Shown piece after piece: positions 51,415 through 60,729 of a stretch of DNA of 64,000 nucleotides; position 1 is the first letter of the stretch, and each line of letters begins with the position of its first letter. The notes under the pieces were generated by a model. That model made no database searches and was not told where the DNA came from. It worked only from the letters and a program-made list of their open reading frames with translations. Location of the stretch: NCBI RefSeq assembly GCF_001653565.1, contig NZ_LYPB01000076.1, positions 297,628 through 361,627 on the forward strand, read 5' to 3'. This stretch comes from Paenibacillus oryzisoli (GTDB taxonomy: Bacteria > Bacillota > Bacilli > Paenibacillales > NBRC-103111). The position numbers and the translations under genes are program-made.

Positions 51415-52506
51415 TTGTCAAACCAATTGGTGCAATTGAAAACAACCGATTTGCAGAAAGTAGAGCAAGAAGCCAAGCAATTACTTGAGAAAGTTTCGTC
51501 GACCGATACAATGGAATTAGAAACCTTAATGGACTCGATTGGACGCATGGGTTCCAAAACGATGGAACAAGCGGGACAATCCCTAGCGATGCTGGAACGT
51601 CCAGTGAATGAATTGATGTCAGGCAAACGCTCAGAGGTTCAAAACAACATTCTGAAGCTTCGCGGCGAAATTGATTCGTTAAGCAAGAGTAAGCAACTTG
51701 GTTTCTTTGAGAAAATGATGAAGAAGACACCTCTTAAGAACTATATTTATAAGTATCAATCCGTCAAAACAAATGTTAATGCCATTGTACAATCCCTTCG
51801 TAATGGGAAAGAAACGCTGGAAGAAAACATGGCATATATGAAGACGCTGAAGAAAAATTCAATTGAATCCGTCTATAATTTGCAAATGCGAATTGCGATG
51901 GGAGAGAATTTGAAACAACTCTTCGAAGTCGAAATTGCCAAACCGGAGAATGAACATCGTAAAACGCATTTAGAGAGAGGACTTCGCAAGGTCGTAACGC
52001 GGATTCAGTCCTTTCAAGAGATGGTAATTCTGTATCAACAAGCGATTGCCGGCACAGATATCATTAACGATAACAACGATAAACTGATTGATGCCGTAGA
52101 TGCGACGATTGATAAAACACAGAATCTACTAACGGTTTCAGCGATGATCTCGATGGCGATTGAAGATCAAGTTCAAACGATTGAAGCGGTGAATTCCGCG
52201 AACTCAACGTTGAATAAAATGTTTGAGGAAAATTCGCGACTGTTGAAAGAAACAACACAACGAACGAACGATTTGCTTGGGAAACCTGGCTTGCAGATGG
52301 ATTCGATTGAGCGAGGAATGACGGACCTATTCGCCGCGTTGGATTTATTCGAGCAGTCGAATCGGACAATCATCCAATCCGCAACGGAGCACACGCAGCG
52401 ACTTGGTAACATCTCCCAGCAAATGACGCAAAAGCTTGGATTAACGCCTGGTAACAAAACGACCGCCGAAATAAAAGCCTCTGAACTTAGTGGACTATTA
52501 GAATAA
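51415..52506 (+). CDS. TelA family toxic anion resistance protein (YaaN-like)
   Basis: A 363-aa soluble coiled-coil-rich protein of the TelA/KlaA family. The LKTLKKNSIE-type helices and ALDLFEQSN near the C-terminus fit the family. In characterised members it gives resistance to tellurite and other cell-wall-directed stress, with unknown chemistry. The ATG at 51406 is 1 nt from AAGGAGG; the in-frame TTG at 51415 is 10 nt away, so TTG is preferred. It directly follows xpaC, 15 nt after its stop. Confidence 0.85.
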   Translation: MSNQLVQLKTTDLQKVEQEAKQLLEKVSSTDTMELETLMDSIGRMGSKTMEQAGQSLAMLERPVNELMSGKRSEVQNNILKLRGEIDSLSKSKQLGFFEKMMKKTPLKNYIYKYQSVKTNVNAIVQSLRNGKETLEENMAYMKTLKKNSIESVYNLQMRIAMGENLKQLFEVEIAKPENEHRKTHLERGLRKVVTRIQSFQEMVILYQQAIAGTDIINDNNDKLIDAVDATIDKTQNLLTVSAMISMAIEDQVQTIEAVNSANSTLNKMFEENSRLLKETTQRTNDLLGKPGLQMDSIERGMTDLFAALDLFEQSNRTIIQSATEHTQRLGNISQQMTQKLGLTPGNKTTAEIKASELSGLLE

Positions 52507-52515
52507 ATGAATATT

Positions 52516-52548
52516 GCTGCCAAGGATCTTATCTTGGCGGCTTTTTTT
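52516..52548 (+). terminator. Terminator of xpaC-telA
   Basis: GCTGCCAAG/CTTGGCGGC (one wobble) and seven T. Confidence 0.88.
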
Positions 52549-52633
52549 GTGCTTTTCTCATACCGTTTAACCCATGCCATTTCTATCTCCTGACATATGA
52601 TAATTCATATATTTGAATAATGGAGATGAGTAA

Positions 52634-53458
52634 ATGTTCATGCAAATTCAGGAGGAGAGGCATAAGACACCTCAAATTGACGTGCTAATCCCCGCGATTG
52701 AGAAGGACTTGGGTACGCTTCCCCTTGTCATTGACGCGGTTAGGAAATATGTGAAGCATCCCATTGGTGAGATCATCATTGTAGCCCCATGGAAACAAAG
52801 GATTATCAATTTATGTGAGCGAAAAGGATGCCGTTTCGTTCATGAAGACACTGTTCTCCCTATTACGAAAAAGGACATCCATTATCAATCCAAAACGTGG
52901 GATCGGACGGGGTGGCTGTATCAACAGTTACTTAAATTGAATGGAGATACCTTGTGTACATCCCCATATTATATGGTTATTGATGCGGATACTGTGCTCA
53001 TTCGACCTCATGTATTCAAAATTGGCGATAAGACCGTATTCTATTGTCGGGATTGGAGTCAAGGGGAATATTTCAATACGTACAGAAAATTGATGGGTAA
53101 ACATCGATCTGCTCGCTTGTCTTTCGTAACCCATTACATGCTGTTCGAGAGGTCTAAAGTCAAGCAATTGAAACAAACCATTGAGTCCAAACATAACAGT
53201 TCCTGGTATACCGCCATTATGAAAAGCATGAATAGATCCAAACAATTTGCTTTCTCGGAATTCGAAACGTATGGTAATTTTCTGTATTCAACATCTGCGC
53301 ACAAGATGATATTGAAGCCTGCTTTGAATAAGAGCTTGCATCTGAGCAATACCCAAATCACACCATCTAGAATGTCTTCATTAGCCAAAAGGTACCGATC
53401 CATTTCCCTGCATAAGCGCAAGGGATATGTGAAAGCAGTTAGGTCGGTGAGACCTTGA
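52634..53458 (+). CDS. DUF6492 family glycosyltransferase-like protein
   Basis: A 274-aa cytoplasmic protein with a GT-A-like layout: IDVLIPAIEKDLGTLP at the N-terminus, a DXD-type motif in MVIDADTVLIRP, and WDRTGWLYQQLLKL, as in DUF6492 proteins seen in surface-polysaccharide clusters. The donor is unknown. GGAGATGAG precedes the ATG. It overlaps the next gene by 4 nt and opens the cluster to 57838. Confidence 0.75.
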   Translation: MFMQIQEERHKTPQIDVLIPAIEKDLGTLPLVIDAVRKYVKHPIGEIIIVAPWKQRIINLCERKGCRFVHEDTVLPITKKDIHYQSKTWDRTGWLYQQLLKLNGDTLCTSPYYMVIDADTVLIRPHVFKIGDKTVFYCRDWSQGEYFNTYRKLMGKHRSARLSFVTHYMLFERSKVKQLKQTIESKHNSSWYTAIMKSMNRSKQFAFSEFETYGNFLYSTSAHKMILKPALNKSLHLSNTQITPSRMSSLAKRYRSISLHKRKGYVKAVRSVRP

Positions 53459-54576
53459 AGCCCTACATTGTTGTCTGGAAGGGACCTATACACAAAGCGA
53501 GTGGGCTTGGTCATGCGAGTAGAACCTATGCGGCTTCTCTGAGGAGGAGAGGCGTTGATGTCAGACTTGGCCATTTGCGCATGGGTAAACGGCCTTCCAT
53601 AGGCAGAAGAGTGCTTATCTATCACGATGTACCGAGCCATATACAGTGGCATAGCGAACGAAATGCGTACGATTCCATCATTCTAAATACGGTTTGGGAA
53701 ACAAGTAGAACGCCGAATGCGTGGCTGTCACATATGAACAAATTTGATGCCATCTGTGTACCGACACACCATAATAAGCGGGCGCTGCTGAACAGTGGGG
53801 TAACAGTGCCGATCTACATCGTACCGCATGGTGTAGATACGAAGGTATTTCATCCGAATAATCAGAAGTTCATTCTTCCGCGTGCTGACGGCAAATTCAC
53901 ATTCGTGTCCGTGTTTGGCTTTCAACACCGTAAAAACCCAGAGGGCTTACTGCGTGCCTATTGGGAAGAGTTCTCCGCCAAGGATAACGTTATCCTTGTG
54001 ATTAAAACGAATGGCTATGAGCCTTATGAGACTGAAAGTTGGATTCAGAGACAAATCTGGCAATACAAAAAAAGATTGGGAATAACCAAGGATACGGCAC
54101 CCGTTGTTATTATTGGCAGACGATTAAGTACAAGGCAAATGAAGGGGCTATACACCCTTGGAGATGTCTTCGTCCTTCCGACACGGGGCGAGGGCGTAGG
54201 GCTCCCTTTCCTAGAAGCGTTGGCCAGCGGAATCCCCGTCATCACGACAGCTTGGGGCGGGCATATGGATTTTCTAACACACAATAACTCATTCCTCGTT
54301 CCCTATCTCCTCAAGAATCCATCCATTAGTATGAATAGTCGACATGCCATTTCACGCTCATTTAGCTATCTGTTTGCAGAGAAAGGACAACTGTGGGCTG
54401 AACCGGACCATCATAGTCTGCGAATGAGTATGAGGAAAGCTTACGAGAATCCCACTTTATGTAAACGCAAAGGTAGTCAAGGAAGATTAGATGTTCTTCC
54501 TTTAACTTGGTCTCGTGCAGGGATGTTGATGAAGCATGTGGTTGAAAAAAGCATTCGATCGAACAAATCAGAATAA
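53455..54576 (+). CDS. Glycosyltransferase, family 4 type
   Basis: A 373-aa GT-B glycosyltransferase. The Rossmann N-domain (SGLGHASRTYAASLRRRG) is followed by VPHGVDTKVFHP, VVIIGRR and the sugar-nucleotide binding segment FVLPTRGEGVGLPFLEALA. Start is TTG overlapping the previous stop (TTGA), with GGTGAG upstream. It is followed by the mannose-1-phosphate guanylyltransferase 39 nt on, so GDP-mannose is a plausible donor for it. Confidence 0.85.
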   Translation: MKPYIVVWKGPIHKASGLGHASRTYAASLRRRGVDVRLGHLRMGKRPSIGRRVLIYHDVPSHIQWHSERNAYDSIILNTVWETSRTPNAWLSHMNKFDAICVPTHHNKRALLNSGVTVPIYIVPHGVDTKVFHPNNQKFILPRADGKFTFVSVFGFQHRKNPEGLLRAYWEEFSAKDNVILVIKTNGYEPYETESWIQRQIWQYKKRLGITKDTAPVVIIGRRLSTRQMKGLYTLGDVFVLPTRGEGVGLPFLEALASGIPVITTAWGGHMDFLTHNNSFLVPYLLKNPSISMNSRHAISRSFSYLFAEKGQLWAEPDHHSLRMSMRKAYENPTLCKRKGSQGRLDVLPLTWSRAGMLMKHVVEKSIRSNKSE

Positions 54577-54615
54577 TACATGAGGGTGATATCTCCCAGG
54601 AAAGGAGGAATTGGC

Positions 54616-55959
54616 TTGCGTATTGTACTTTTGTGTGGGGGATCAGGTAAAAGGCTATGGCCTTTATCCAATGAGATTCGCTCTAAGGTGTTTCTGAAGC
54701 TTTTGAAATCTCATAATGGTGCTCGAGAATCAATGATTGAACGAATTTGCAGACAGTTGGATGAGGTAGGATTGCTTCAATCCGCCTGTATCGTTACGCA
54801 TCATAGTCAAGTAGAGATCACTCGTACGTATGTTGGCGAACACATTCCGATCATAAGCGAGCCCTATAAACGAGGAACGTATGCAGCTGTCTCTTTAGCC
54901 ATCACCTACTTGCATGAGCGTATACTCGTTGATTCAAATGAAACGATATGTATTCTCCCAGTGGACACGTATGCGGACTCCTCATTCTTCCAGATGCTTC
55001 ATCGCTTTCCCGAAGTCCTGTCACAGTCTAAGGGGGATCTTGCACTTCTCGGAACGAAACCGACAATACCCTCCGATCAATTCGGCTATATCGTTCCCGT
55101 ACTTTCGGAAGAAAACGAAGAATATGCATCTATTCATCACTTCATTGAGAAGCCGAATGAGCATGCTGCGCTTCAATTAATGCAACAACATGCGCTATGG
55201 AACTGTGGTGTATTCGCTTTTCCACTAGGATTCATGTTGAACCACTTGAAGAGCAAGGGGGAGCCGGCATTAGTCGATACATGGCTGACTTCCTATGAAC
55301 AACTGGCTAATACAAGCTTCGATCGTGAAGTGGTTGAGCATAATCATAACGCCGTTGTTGTTCGATACGATGGCTTATGGCAGGATGTTGGCACATGGAA
55401 GGCACTAGCCCCTCATTGTGAGCATAGTGTTTTTGGTTCAGGAAAGATCTCGGATGATTCCGTGAATACGCATCTCATTAATGAACTGCCCATTCCCATA
55501 GAGGTCATTGGTATATCGGATCTCATTGTCGCCGCAAGCTCGGATGGTATTCTAATTTCGCATAAGGAGAAAGCTCATCTGATTAAAGAAAGGCTCTCAC
55601 AAGTCGGCCTTATTCCTATGTATGGGGAGAAAAGATGGGGTTCCTATCACATATTGAGATGTTGGAAGGATGACGATCAGGGAAATGAAGGCATGGTGAA
55701 AATGGCGCAACTCTATCCTGGGAAGATGACCAGTTATCATCTCCATCAGAATCGACAAGAAAGTATAACGATTCTTTCGGGCATCGGGGAAGTTCTCATA
55801 GAGGACAAACTATATAAACTGGTTGCAGGTGATATGATGCGAATTCCTGCGGGTATGAAACATGGAATCAAAGCGGTTACCCCTCTGGAAGTCATGGAAG
55901 TCGTATTGGGGAAAGAACTGTCAGAGGAAGATTGTATTCGTTTTACGGAAATATGGTAG
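54616..55959 (+). CDS. Mannose-1-phosphate guanylyltransferase with C-terminal cupin
   Basis: Makes GDP-mannose from GTP and mannose-1-phosphate. The nucleotidyltransferase domain starts LRIVLLCGGSGKRLWPLSNE and carries FIEKPNEH; a cupin domain follows from about residue 360 (YPGKMTSYHLHQNRQES, ITILSGIG, PAGMKHGIKA), so it may also have mannose-6-phosphate isomerase activity. The frame opens with an ATG at 54580, but AAAGGAGG (54601-54608) lies 7 nt before the TTG at 54616, and the family starts there. It has 447 aa. Confidence 0.88.
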   Translation: MRIVLLCGGSGKRLWPLSNEIRSKVFLKLLKSHNGARESMIERICRQLDEVGLLQSACIVTHHSQVEITRTYVGEHIPIISEPYKRGTYAAVSLAITYLHERILVDSNETICILPVDTYADSSFFQMLHRFPEVLSQSKGDLALLGTKPTIPSDQFGYIVPVLSEENEEYASIHHFIEKPNEHAALQLMQQHALWNCGVFAFPLGFMLNHLKSKGEPALVDTWLTSYEQLANTSFDREVVEHNHNAVVVRYDGLWQDVGTWKALAPHCEHSVFGSGKISDDSVNTHLINELPIPIEVIGISDLIVAASSDGILISHKEKAHLIKERLSQVGLIPMYGEKRWGSYHILRCWKDDDQGNEGMVKMAQLYPGKMTSYHLHQNRQESITILSGIGEVLIEDKLYKLVAGDMMRIPAGMKHGIKAVTPLEVMEVVLGKELSEEDCIRFTEIW

Positions 55960-55968
55960 CGGTAAAGT

Positions 55969-56006
55969 GAAAACGCAAACCTAAGACAGTATAGGATTGC
56001 GTTTTC
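55969..56006. terminator. Terminator-like hairpin after guanylyltransferase
   Basis: GAAAACGCAA/TTGCGTTTTC arms with an inner CCTA/TAGG. T run is within the stem, so a moderate terminator or attenuator. Confidence 0.6.
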
Positions 56007-56106
56007 ATCTGTCATCCAAATTCGGCGTGAATCAAAGAACGCAAGGGACGGAGAGTTAAAATGCGCAAGCTCAAGCTGATGCAGGGTTAAAGGAGTGACT
56101 GAATGA

Positions 56107-57015
56107 ATGGAAATTACAATTGCAGCAGTGGGGGATTTATTGATGAAAAAGCAGATGATCGCCGCGGCCGCACGGGAAGGTGGATTCGACTCTATTTTTT
56201 CAAAAGTAAAACCTTATCTTCAGGGAGCTGATTTAACGATAGGCAATCTAGAGACGACCTTCTCTGGCAAAAGTTTCCGCGGTGAGCCTGGAAAACTATT
56301 GTTCAATTCCCCAGACAAATTCGCTGCTACGCTCCGAAATTTGGGCTTCGATGTGGTAGGTACAGCCAATAACCACTGTATGGATGGGAAACGATCCGGT
56401 TTAATGCGGACGTTAGATGTCCTCGATCGACATGGTCTGCGGCATACGGGCACGTATCGCTCCGCCAGTGAAGCCAGCCAGAATCTGATTGTTAACGTAA
56501 AAGGAATAAATATTGGAATATTGGCTTATACGAAAGGAACGAACGGGATTCCAGTCCCAGAGCCGTGGTTAGTCAATCGGCTCTATCAGAAAAAAATAAT
56601 AGCGGACGTGCGCAACTTGAAAAGTAGAACAGATTTTATCATCGCCTGCCTACATTTTGGAAAAGAATTTCGACCCTATCCCGACCGCAGCCAAATTCAG
56701 CTCATGCAGGTATTGTTCAAGCAGGGTGTGAACGTCGTACTGGGAGCGCATCCCCATGTACTGCATCCGATAAGAATGTATCAAGTGAAGGACATCGACG
56801 GACACACTAGAAATCGTGTAGCAGCGTCTTCTCTAGGAAATTTTGTATCAACTGAACTTCCCAAGCATAGGGCTAGACTGCAAGGATCAATTTTAATGTT
56901 AACCTTATCGAAAGATGAAAATGGAATAACGGATGTGTCGAAGATATCCAATGTGCCAACACGCATTTTGCAAAACATAGGTAAGAAAAAAGTTTTTCGG
57001 GTTGTGCCAGGTTAA
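56107..57015 (+). CDS. CapA family (poly-gamma-glutamate type) metallophosphatase-fold protein
   Basis: A 302-aa CapA-like protein: AAVGDLLMKKQM, GNLETTFSG, TANNHCMDGKRSG, CLHFGKEFRPYPD and GAHPHVLHPI are the metal-site motifs. CapA is needed for poly-gamma-glutamate capsule assembly, though many CapA-fold proteins are unassigned. No signal peptide or TM is evident, unlike membrane-bound CapA. AAAGGAG lies 11 nt before the ATG. Its 3' end overlaps the ATP-grasp gene. Confidence 0.83.
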   Translation: MEITIAAVGDLLMKKQMIAAAAREGGFDSIFSKVKPYLQGADLTIGNLETTFSGKSFRGEPGKLLFNSPDKFAATLRNLGFDVVGTANNHCMDGKRSGLMRTLDVLDRHGLRHTGTYRSASEASQNLIVNVKGINIGILAYTKGTNGIPVPEPWLVNRLYQKKIIADVRNLKSRTDFIIACLHFGKEFRPYPDRSQIQLMQVLFKQGVNVVLGAHPHVLHPIRMYQVKDIDGHTRNRVAASSLGNFVSTELPKHRARLQGSILMLTLSKDENGITDVSKISNVPTRILQNIGKKKVFRVVPG

Positions 57016-57838
57016 GAATATCGTTGTGGCGTCCAAACAATCAATCACAGTTCTTCATATTACTAAAAGGAATGATTCTGATCTTTGGGGTGAAGGCAGG
57101 GTGTACTGGAATAATAAGTTAGGCAAATATAAAGCACTATTAACGAACGAGGAACTAGCTCTTAATCTGCCGCCAACAGCCCTTGCAACCAAAGCAAATG
57201 TGGAAGGGATGCTGGAAAAGTATCACGTCGTCTATCTAAAGCCGAGTAATGGTACAGGAGGGTATGGTATTTTTAAAATGTCTCTTACAGATGCCCAATA
57301 TCGGTTGGAGAACGGCACGCGGCTTCGTTCATTCACAACCTTTAAGGGAATGTATGCTGCTTTCCAGAAAGCAAAAAGAAAGAAAGTCTACTTGGTGCAG
57401 AAGGGCATCCCCTTGCTCCGCTATAAGGCACTTCCGTTTGATCTGCGAATTATGGTTCAGAGAAACCGGCAACGTAATTGGGAGGTAACTGGAATCGTGG
57501 GACGATTGGCCTTGCCTAATAAGATCGTGACCAACTACCATAGCGGGGGAAGGCCGATGCCTGCTGGCAAGTTACTTTCCCCTTTTATGACGAAAGAGGA
57601 GCAGGTTGCCTATATTGAATCGCTTAAGGAGCTAGGAATTAAAATCAGTAAACATATGAGTGGAGTTTTTCCGAAATTTATGTCGTATGGGGTTGATGTA
57701 GGCATTGATAAAGAGATGAAGCCTTGGATCATAGAGGTGAACACACAGCCAGATAAATATATTTTTAATGCCCTTTCCGATAAGCGGATGTTTCGCAAAA
57801 TCATACGTTACGAAAAATTCACAAAATTAAGCAGATGA
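57002..57838 (+). CDS. YheC/YheD-type ATP-grasp protein
   Basis: A 278-aa ATP-grasp protein of the endospore coat-associated YheC/D group: VVYLKPSNGTGGYGIFKM (nucleotide loop), KKVYLVQKGIPLLRY, FDLRIMVQRNR and the metal-binding PWIIEVNTQPDKY. Shorter than the usual 350-450 aa; it begins with a TTG 11 nt inside the end of capA, and a GTG at 57026 is the other option since no clear ribosome binding site separates them. It may add an amino acid or peptide to the polymer made by its neighbours. Confidence 0.78.
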   Translation: MCQVKNIVVASKQSITVLHITKRNDSDLWGEGRVYWNNKLGKYKALLTNEELALNLPPTALATKANVEGMLEKYHVVYLKPSNGTGGYGIFKMSLTDAQYRLENGTRLRSFTTFKGMYAAFQKAKRKKVYLVQKGIPLLRYKALPFDLRIMVQRNRQRNWEVTGIVGRLALPNKIVTNYHSGGRPMPAGKLLSPFMTKEEQVAYIESLKELGIKISKHMSGVFPKFMSYGVDVGIDKEMKPWIIEVNTQPDKYIFNALSDKRMFRKIIRYEKFTKLSR

Positions 57839-57875
57839 TGAAAAGCGTTTCTCAAACACAGTATCTAGCGAAATT

Positions 57876-57905
57876 GCAGCCAAGAGACTTTCAGTTCTTG
57901 GCTGC
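57876..57905 (+). terminator. Terminator-like hairpin at cluster end
   Basis: GCAGCCAAGA-10-TCTTGGCTGC perfect arms; followed by TGCTATTTAATTT, so a modest T tract. Confidence 0.65.
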
Positions 57906-58050
57906 TGCTATTTAATTTAGAGTTTATTTTTCTACAGCGTGTAAGGTATGCTTAAAGAGATACTTATTGAGCCATGGAGATATTTGTAAAGTAATGGTTT
58001 GATATCAAGCTGGTATTCGCAATAAAGTCCGAATGAAGGAAGTGGCACAG

Positions 58051-58884
58051 GTGCAAACAGATGTGATCTCCGCACTACTAGAAACAGCCGATTTGAACAT
58101 TCTCAAATTTGATAGCCATAACCGAGTGGAGATGAACTATCGCAATCGTACTTTAGAAGAATTTTACATGATGACCTATATAAGAAAAGGTTCTGCCAAG
58201 TTAAAAGTGGAGGACAAAGTTTACCATCTGAAACCGGGAACGGTTATTTTTATCCCACCTCATCTCAAGCATGATCAGTATAAAGATAGCGATGAAGAAA
58301 CGGAATTCCTATGGTGGCACTTTACGTATACCATTCATCGTGTGATCGATGTTCTACCTTTTCTTCAAATCCCGTACATATATTCACTTAAAAATCATAT
58401 TAAATTTGAGGAAGTTTTTGACGAACTCATGCTATCCATGTCTAGGGTAGGCCACTTACCCAATGTCATTTTACAAAAGGCAAAGTCGCTAGAATTACTA
58501 TATTTACTGCTGGATAATGCCTTGGGAAGCGTCATGCCAGCTATCGAGAACCAGCCTTCTCATAATTTCTTCTCCATCTTGCTGAAAATTGTAAATCAAC
58601 CGGAAGCATCGTTTACCCTTGCTGATTTGGCTGCCGACCTGCACATGAATCCAACTTACGTCAGCAATCATTTCAAAGCCATGTTTGGCAAATCCCCAAT
58701 TCTACTTCACCGGGAAATTAAAATTGCAAAAGCCAAGTCACTGCTCGAAATGCGAGAAATGACGATTACAGAAATTAGTGAACTGCTGAATTTTAACGAC
58801 ATTCAAACCTTTACACGACTTTTTAAGAAATATTCAGGTATTTCCCCCCGACAATACAAAGAACTATTTAATAGAATGCATTAA
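58051..58884 (+). CDS. AraC-family transcriptional regulator
   Basis: A 277-aa regulator with an N-terminal cupin (YIRKGSAKLKVEDKVYHL, VIFIPPHLKHDQY) and two C-terminal helix-turn-helix motifs (LADLAADLHMNPTYVSNHFK and ITEISELLNFNDIQTFTRLFK). A frame from ATG 58033 exists, but AAGGAAG lies 8 nt before the GTG at 58051; either start is possible. It precedes a zinc-type dehydrogenase by about 110 nt on the same strand and may control it. Confidence 0.85.
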   Translation: MQTDVISALLETADLNILKFDSHNRVEMNYRNRTLEEFYMMTYIRKGSAKLKVEDKVYHLKPGTVIFIPPHLKHDQYKDSDEETEFLWWHFTYTIHRVIDVLPFLQIPYIYSLKNHIKFEEVFDELMLSMSRVGHLPNVILQKAKSLELLYLLLDNALGSVMPAIENQPSHNFFSILLKIVNQPEASFTLADLAADLHMNPTYVSNHFKAMFGKSPILLHREIKIAKAKSLLEMREMTITEISELLNFNDIQTFTRLFKKYSGISPRQYKELFNRMH

Positions 58885-58999
58885 GGTGTTGAACCTGTAT
58901 AAGTGTTAAATTTCAGCAAATGTTTGCTCTGTTTTCCATAAGCGTCACGCTCTACACTTATCTCAAGGGAAAAAGTTCCCAACTAAGGAGGTAATGTCA

Positions 59000-60007
59000 T
59001 TGGAAACAGTCAGCATTGTTTTTACTGAAAAGCAGAAGGTGGAGGTCATTAAAAAATCTTTTGATGCTGCGCTCGGTCAAACTGAGATTTTATGCGCAGC
59101 GATCACCTCGCTGATAAGCACAGGAACAGAACTTCAGTGCCTGAGAGGCGTCTTTGATCCAGATACCAATTGGTCAAGCTGGGTGCAGTATCCGTTTCAT
59201 CCCGGCTATTCCATGGTGGCAGAAGTTATGGAAGTGGGGGCGAATGTACAGCACCTTCAGAAAGGTGATCGTGTCTTCGTTGAAAACGCTCACACGCAAT
59301 TCTTCAAAAAGGATGCCTCTCATGCTGTACTTCTGCCGAAGGAGATAAGTTCAGAAGAGGGTGCTTGGGTCAATTTGTCCAAAACAACACAGCTTGGCGT
59401 GAGAAGAGCGGAGCTGTTTCTAGGGGAAACTGTTGGCGTGATTGGACTTGGGTTGCTTGGTCAATTGGTCACGCAATATCTGTATTTGTCCGGTGCCAAA
59501 GAAATCTACGCAATGGACCCAGCAGAGAGCCGCGTCCAGCTAGTACAAGATCGGCCTGGCATTCATCGGTTGGCAATGGACGCCGGTACAGCCAAGGAGC
59601 ATATTGAGAAGCAGACTAAGGGCAAGATGCTAGATGTCGTCTTCGATATTACTGGGCATCCTGCTGTATTAGCACAAGCTACTCAGCTGGTTAAACCGCT
59701 GGGACGGGTTATTTTATTGGGAGATACCGCAACGCCATCCGTGCAGGGAATGGGTCGCAATGTAGTTTCCAACTCTGTCTCCATCCTAGGCATACATGCG
59801 CTTATGAATTATAAAGGATGGCAACATCCGGAGATGGCAGATTTGTTCCTAACGTATCTCTTGCAAGGAAGAATGGATGTCACACCTTTAATCACACACC
59901 GCTTCTCCCCACTAGATGCACCGCAGGCATACGATTTACTGGTTCACAATCGAAGTTCAGCTATGGGTGTTCTATTTGATTGGACTAGGCTTGGGGAAGA
60001 AAGTTGA
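59000..60007 (+). CDS. Zinc-type/medium-chain dehydrogenase (sugar or polyol oxidoreductase)
   Basis: A 335-aa medium-chain dehydrogenase/reductase: N-terminal GroES-like domain (SLISTGTELQCLRG, FHPGYSMVAEVMEVG, KGDRVF) and a Rossmann cofactor domain with VGVIGLGLLGQL. The usual zinc cysteines are not obvious, and it resembles biotin/threonine-type or bacitracin-like MDR proteins acting on cyclitols or sugars. AAGGAGG is 2 nt from the ATG at 58994 and 8 nt from the TTG at 59000, so the TTG is preferred. It is followed by a terminator. Confidence 0.82.
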   Translation: METVSIVFTEKQKVEVIKKSFDAALGQTEILCAAITSLISTGTELQCLRGVFDPDTNWSSWVQYPFHPGYSMVAEVMEVGANVQHLQKGDRVFVENAHTQFFKKDASHAVLLPKEISSEEGAWVNLSKTTQLGVRRAELFLGETVGVIGLGLLGQLVTQYLYLSGAKEIYAMDPAESRVQLVQDRPGIHRLAMDAGTAKEHIEKQTKGKMLDVVFDITGHPAVLAQATQLVKPLGRVILLGDTATPSVQGMGRNVVSNSVSILGIHALMNYKGWQHPEMADLFLTYLLQGRMDVTPLITHRFSPLDAPQAYDLLVHNRSSAMGVLFDWTRLGEES

Positions 60008-60034
60008 GGGGAAGTATAACCAATTGCGATGAAG

Positions 60035-60060
60035 ACCGCCTCTTTGATGAGGCGGTTTTT
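60035..60060 (+). terminator. Terminator after the dehydrogenase gene
   Basis: ACCGCCTC-6-GAGGCGGT and a T run. An A-poor upstream side means it mainly acts on the plus strand. Confidence 0.88.
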
Positions 60061-60069
60061 ACCATTCAC

Positions 60070-60522
60070 TTATTTGTTGCCAAGTTGTTCCGCAAAACCG
60101 ATGAGAATTCCTTCGTCTCCACGAATGTAGCAGAGCCTATACGAATTCTCGTACTGAACGATTTCGCCAACGAGCTGAGCGCCGCGCTTAGTCAGTCTGG
60201 ATACCAATTCGTCAATGTCTGTAACAGCGAACATTACGCGTAGATAACCAAGGGAATTTACAGGAGCAGTTCGGTGATCTGAGATCGTAGGTGGGGTGAG
60301 AAATCGCGAAAGTTCAATTCGACTGTGGCCATCTGGGGTAACCATCATAGCAATCTCGACATTCTGTGAGCCTAGACCAGTTACGCGACCAGCCCAATTA
60401 CCTTCAATCGTAGCTCGCCCTTCGAGCTTCAATCCGATCTCCTCGAAGAAAGAGATTGCGTTATCAAGGGATTCTACGACGATGCCAACATTGTCCATGC
60501 GTAGTACTTTGTTTTTTTCCAT
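60070..60522 (-). CDS. VOC family (glyoxalase/dioxygenase-like) protein
   Basis: A 150-aa protein with two beta-alpha-beta-beta-beta modules (VGIVVESLDNAISFFEEIG and LGYLRVMFAVTDIDELV) typical of the vicinal-oxygen-chelate fold. The metal ligands are not clear in the first module, and the substrate is unknown. AAGGAGA lies 6 nt before the ATG. It has its own promoter with an operator-like palindrome in the spacer (60627-60655), so it is a regulated single gene, like many MarR- or PadR-controlled VOC genes. Confidence 0.82.
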   Translation of the reverse strand: MEKNKVLRMDNVGIVVESLDNAISFFEEIGLKLEGRATIEGNWAGRVTGLGSQNVEIAMMVTPDGHSRIELSRFLTPPTISDHRTAPVNSLGYLRVMFAVTDIDELVSRLTKRGAQLVGEIVQYENSYRLCYIRGDEGILIGFAEQLGNK

Positions 60523-60626
60523 AGTTGGATCTCCTTAAGTAAATAAATTTAATTTCTGATCATCTTCGTAGTTATTCGATCAAGAATTACTATTTCCTTC
60601 CAAGGAATTGACATTCTATTCCTGTA

Positions 60627-60655
60627 ATTATAGAACATTAGTTCTTATAAATCAA
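60627..60655 (-). promoter_or_regulatory. Promoter of the VOC gene with operator in the spacer
   Basis: On the minus strand TTGATT, a 17-bp spacer, TATAAT. The spacer contains the palindrome GAAC-ATTA-GTTC, extended by TTATA-like flanks on both sides. A repressor bound there would block RNA polymerase. The regulator is not encoded nearby. Confidence 0.75.
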
Positions 60656-60729
60656 ACATAATAAACAAAATTTCACAGAAGCAACCATATAAATGCAGAC
60701 CCTCAGCAATGCTTCTCTTCATCGTGCTC

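Noticed and set aside
53455-54576. Minus-strand ORFs opposite the glycosyltransferase and guanylyltransferase genes
   Set aside because: No ribosome binding sites or protein features; shadows of well-recognised plus-strand genes.
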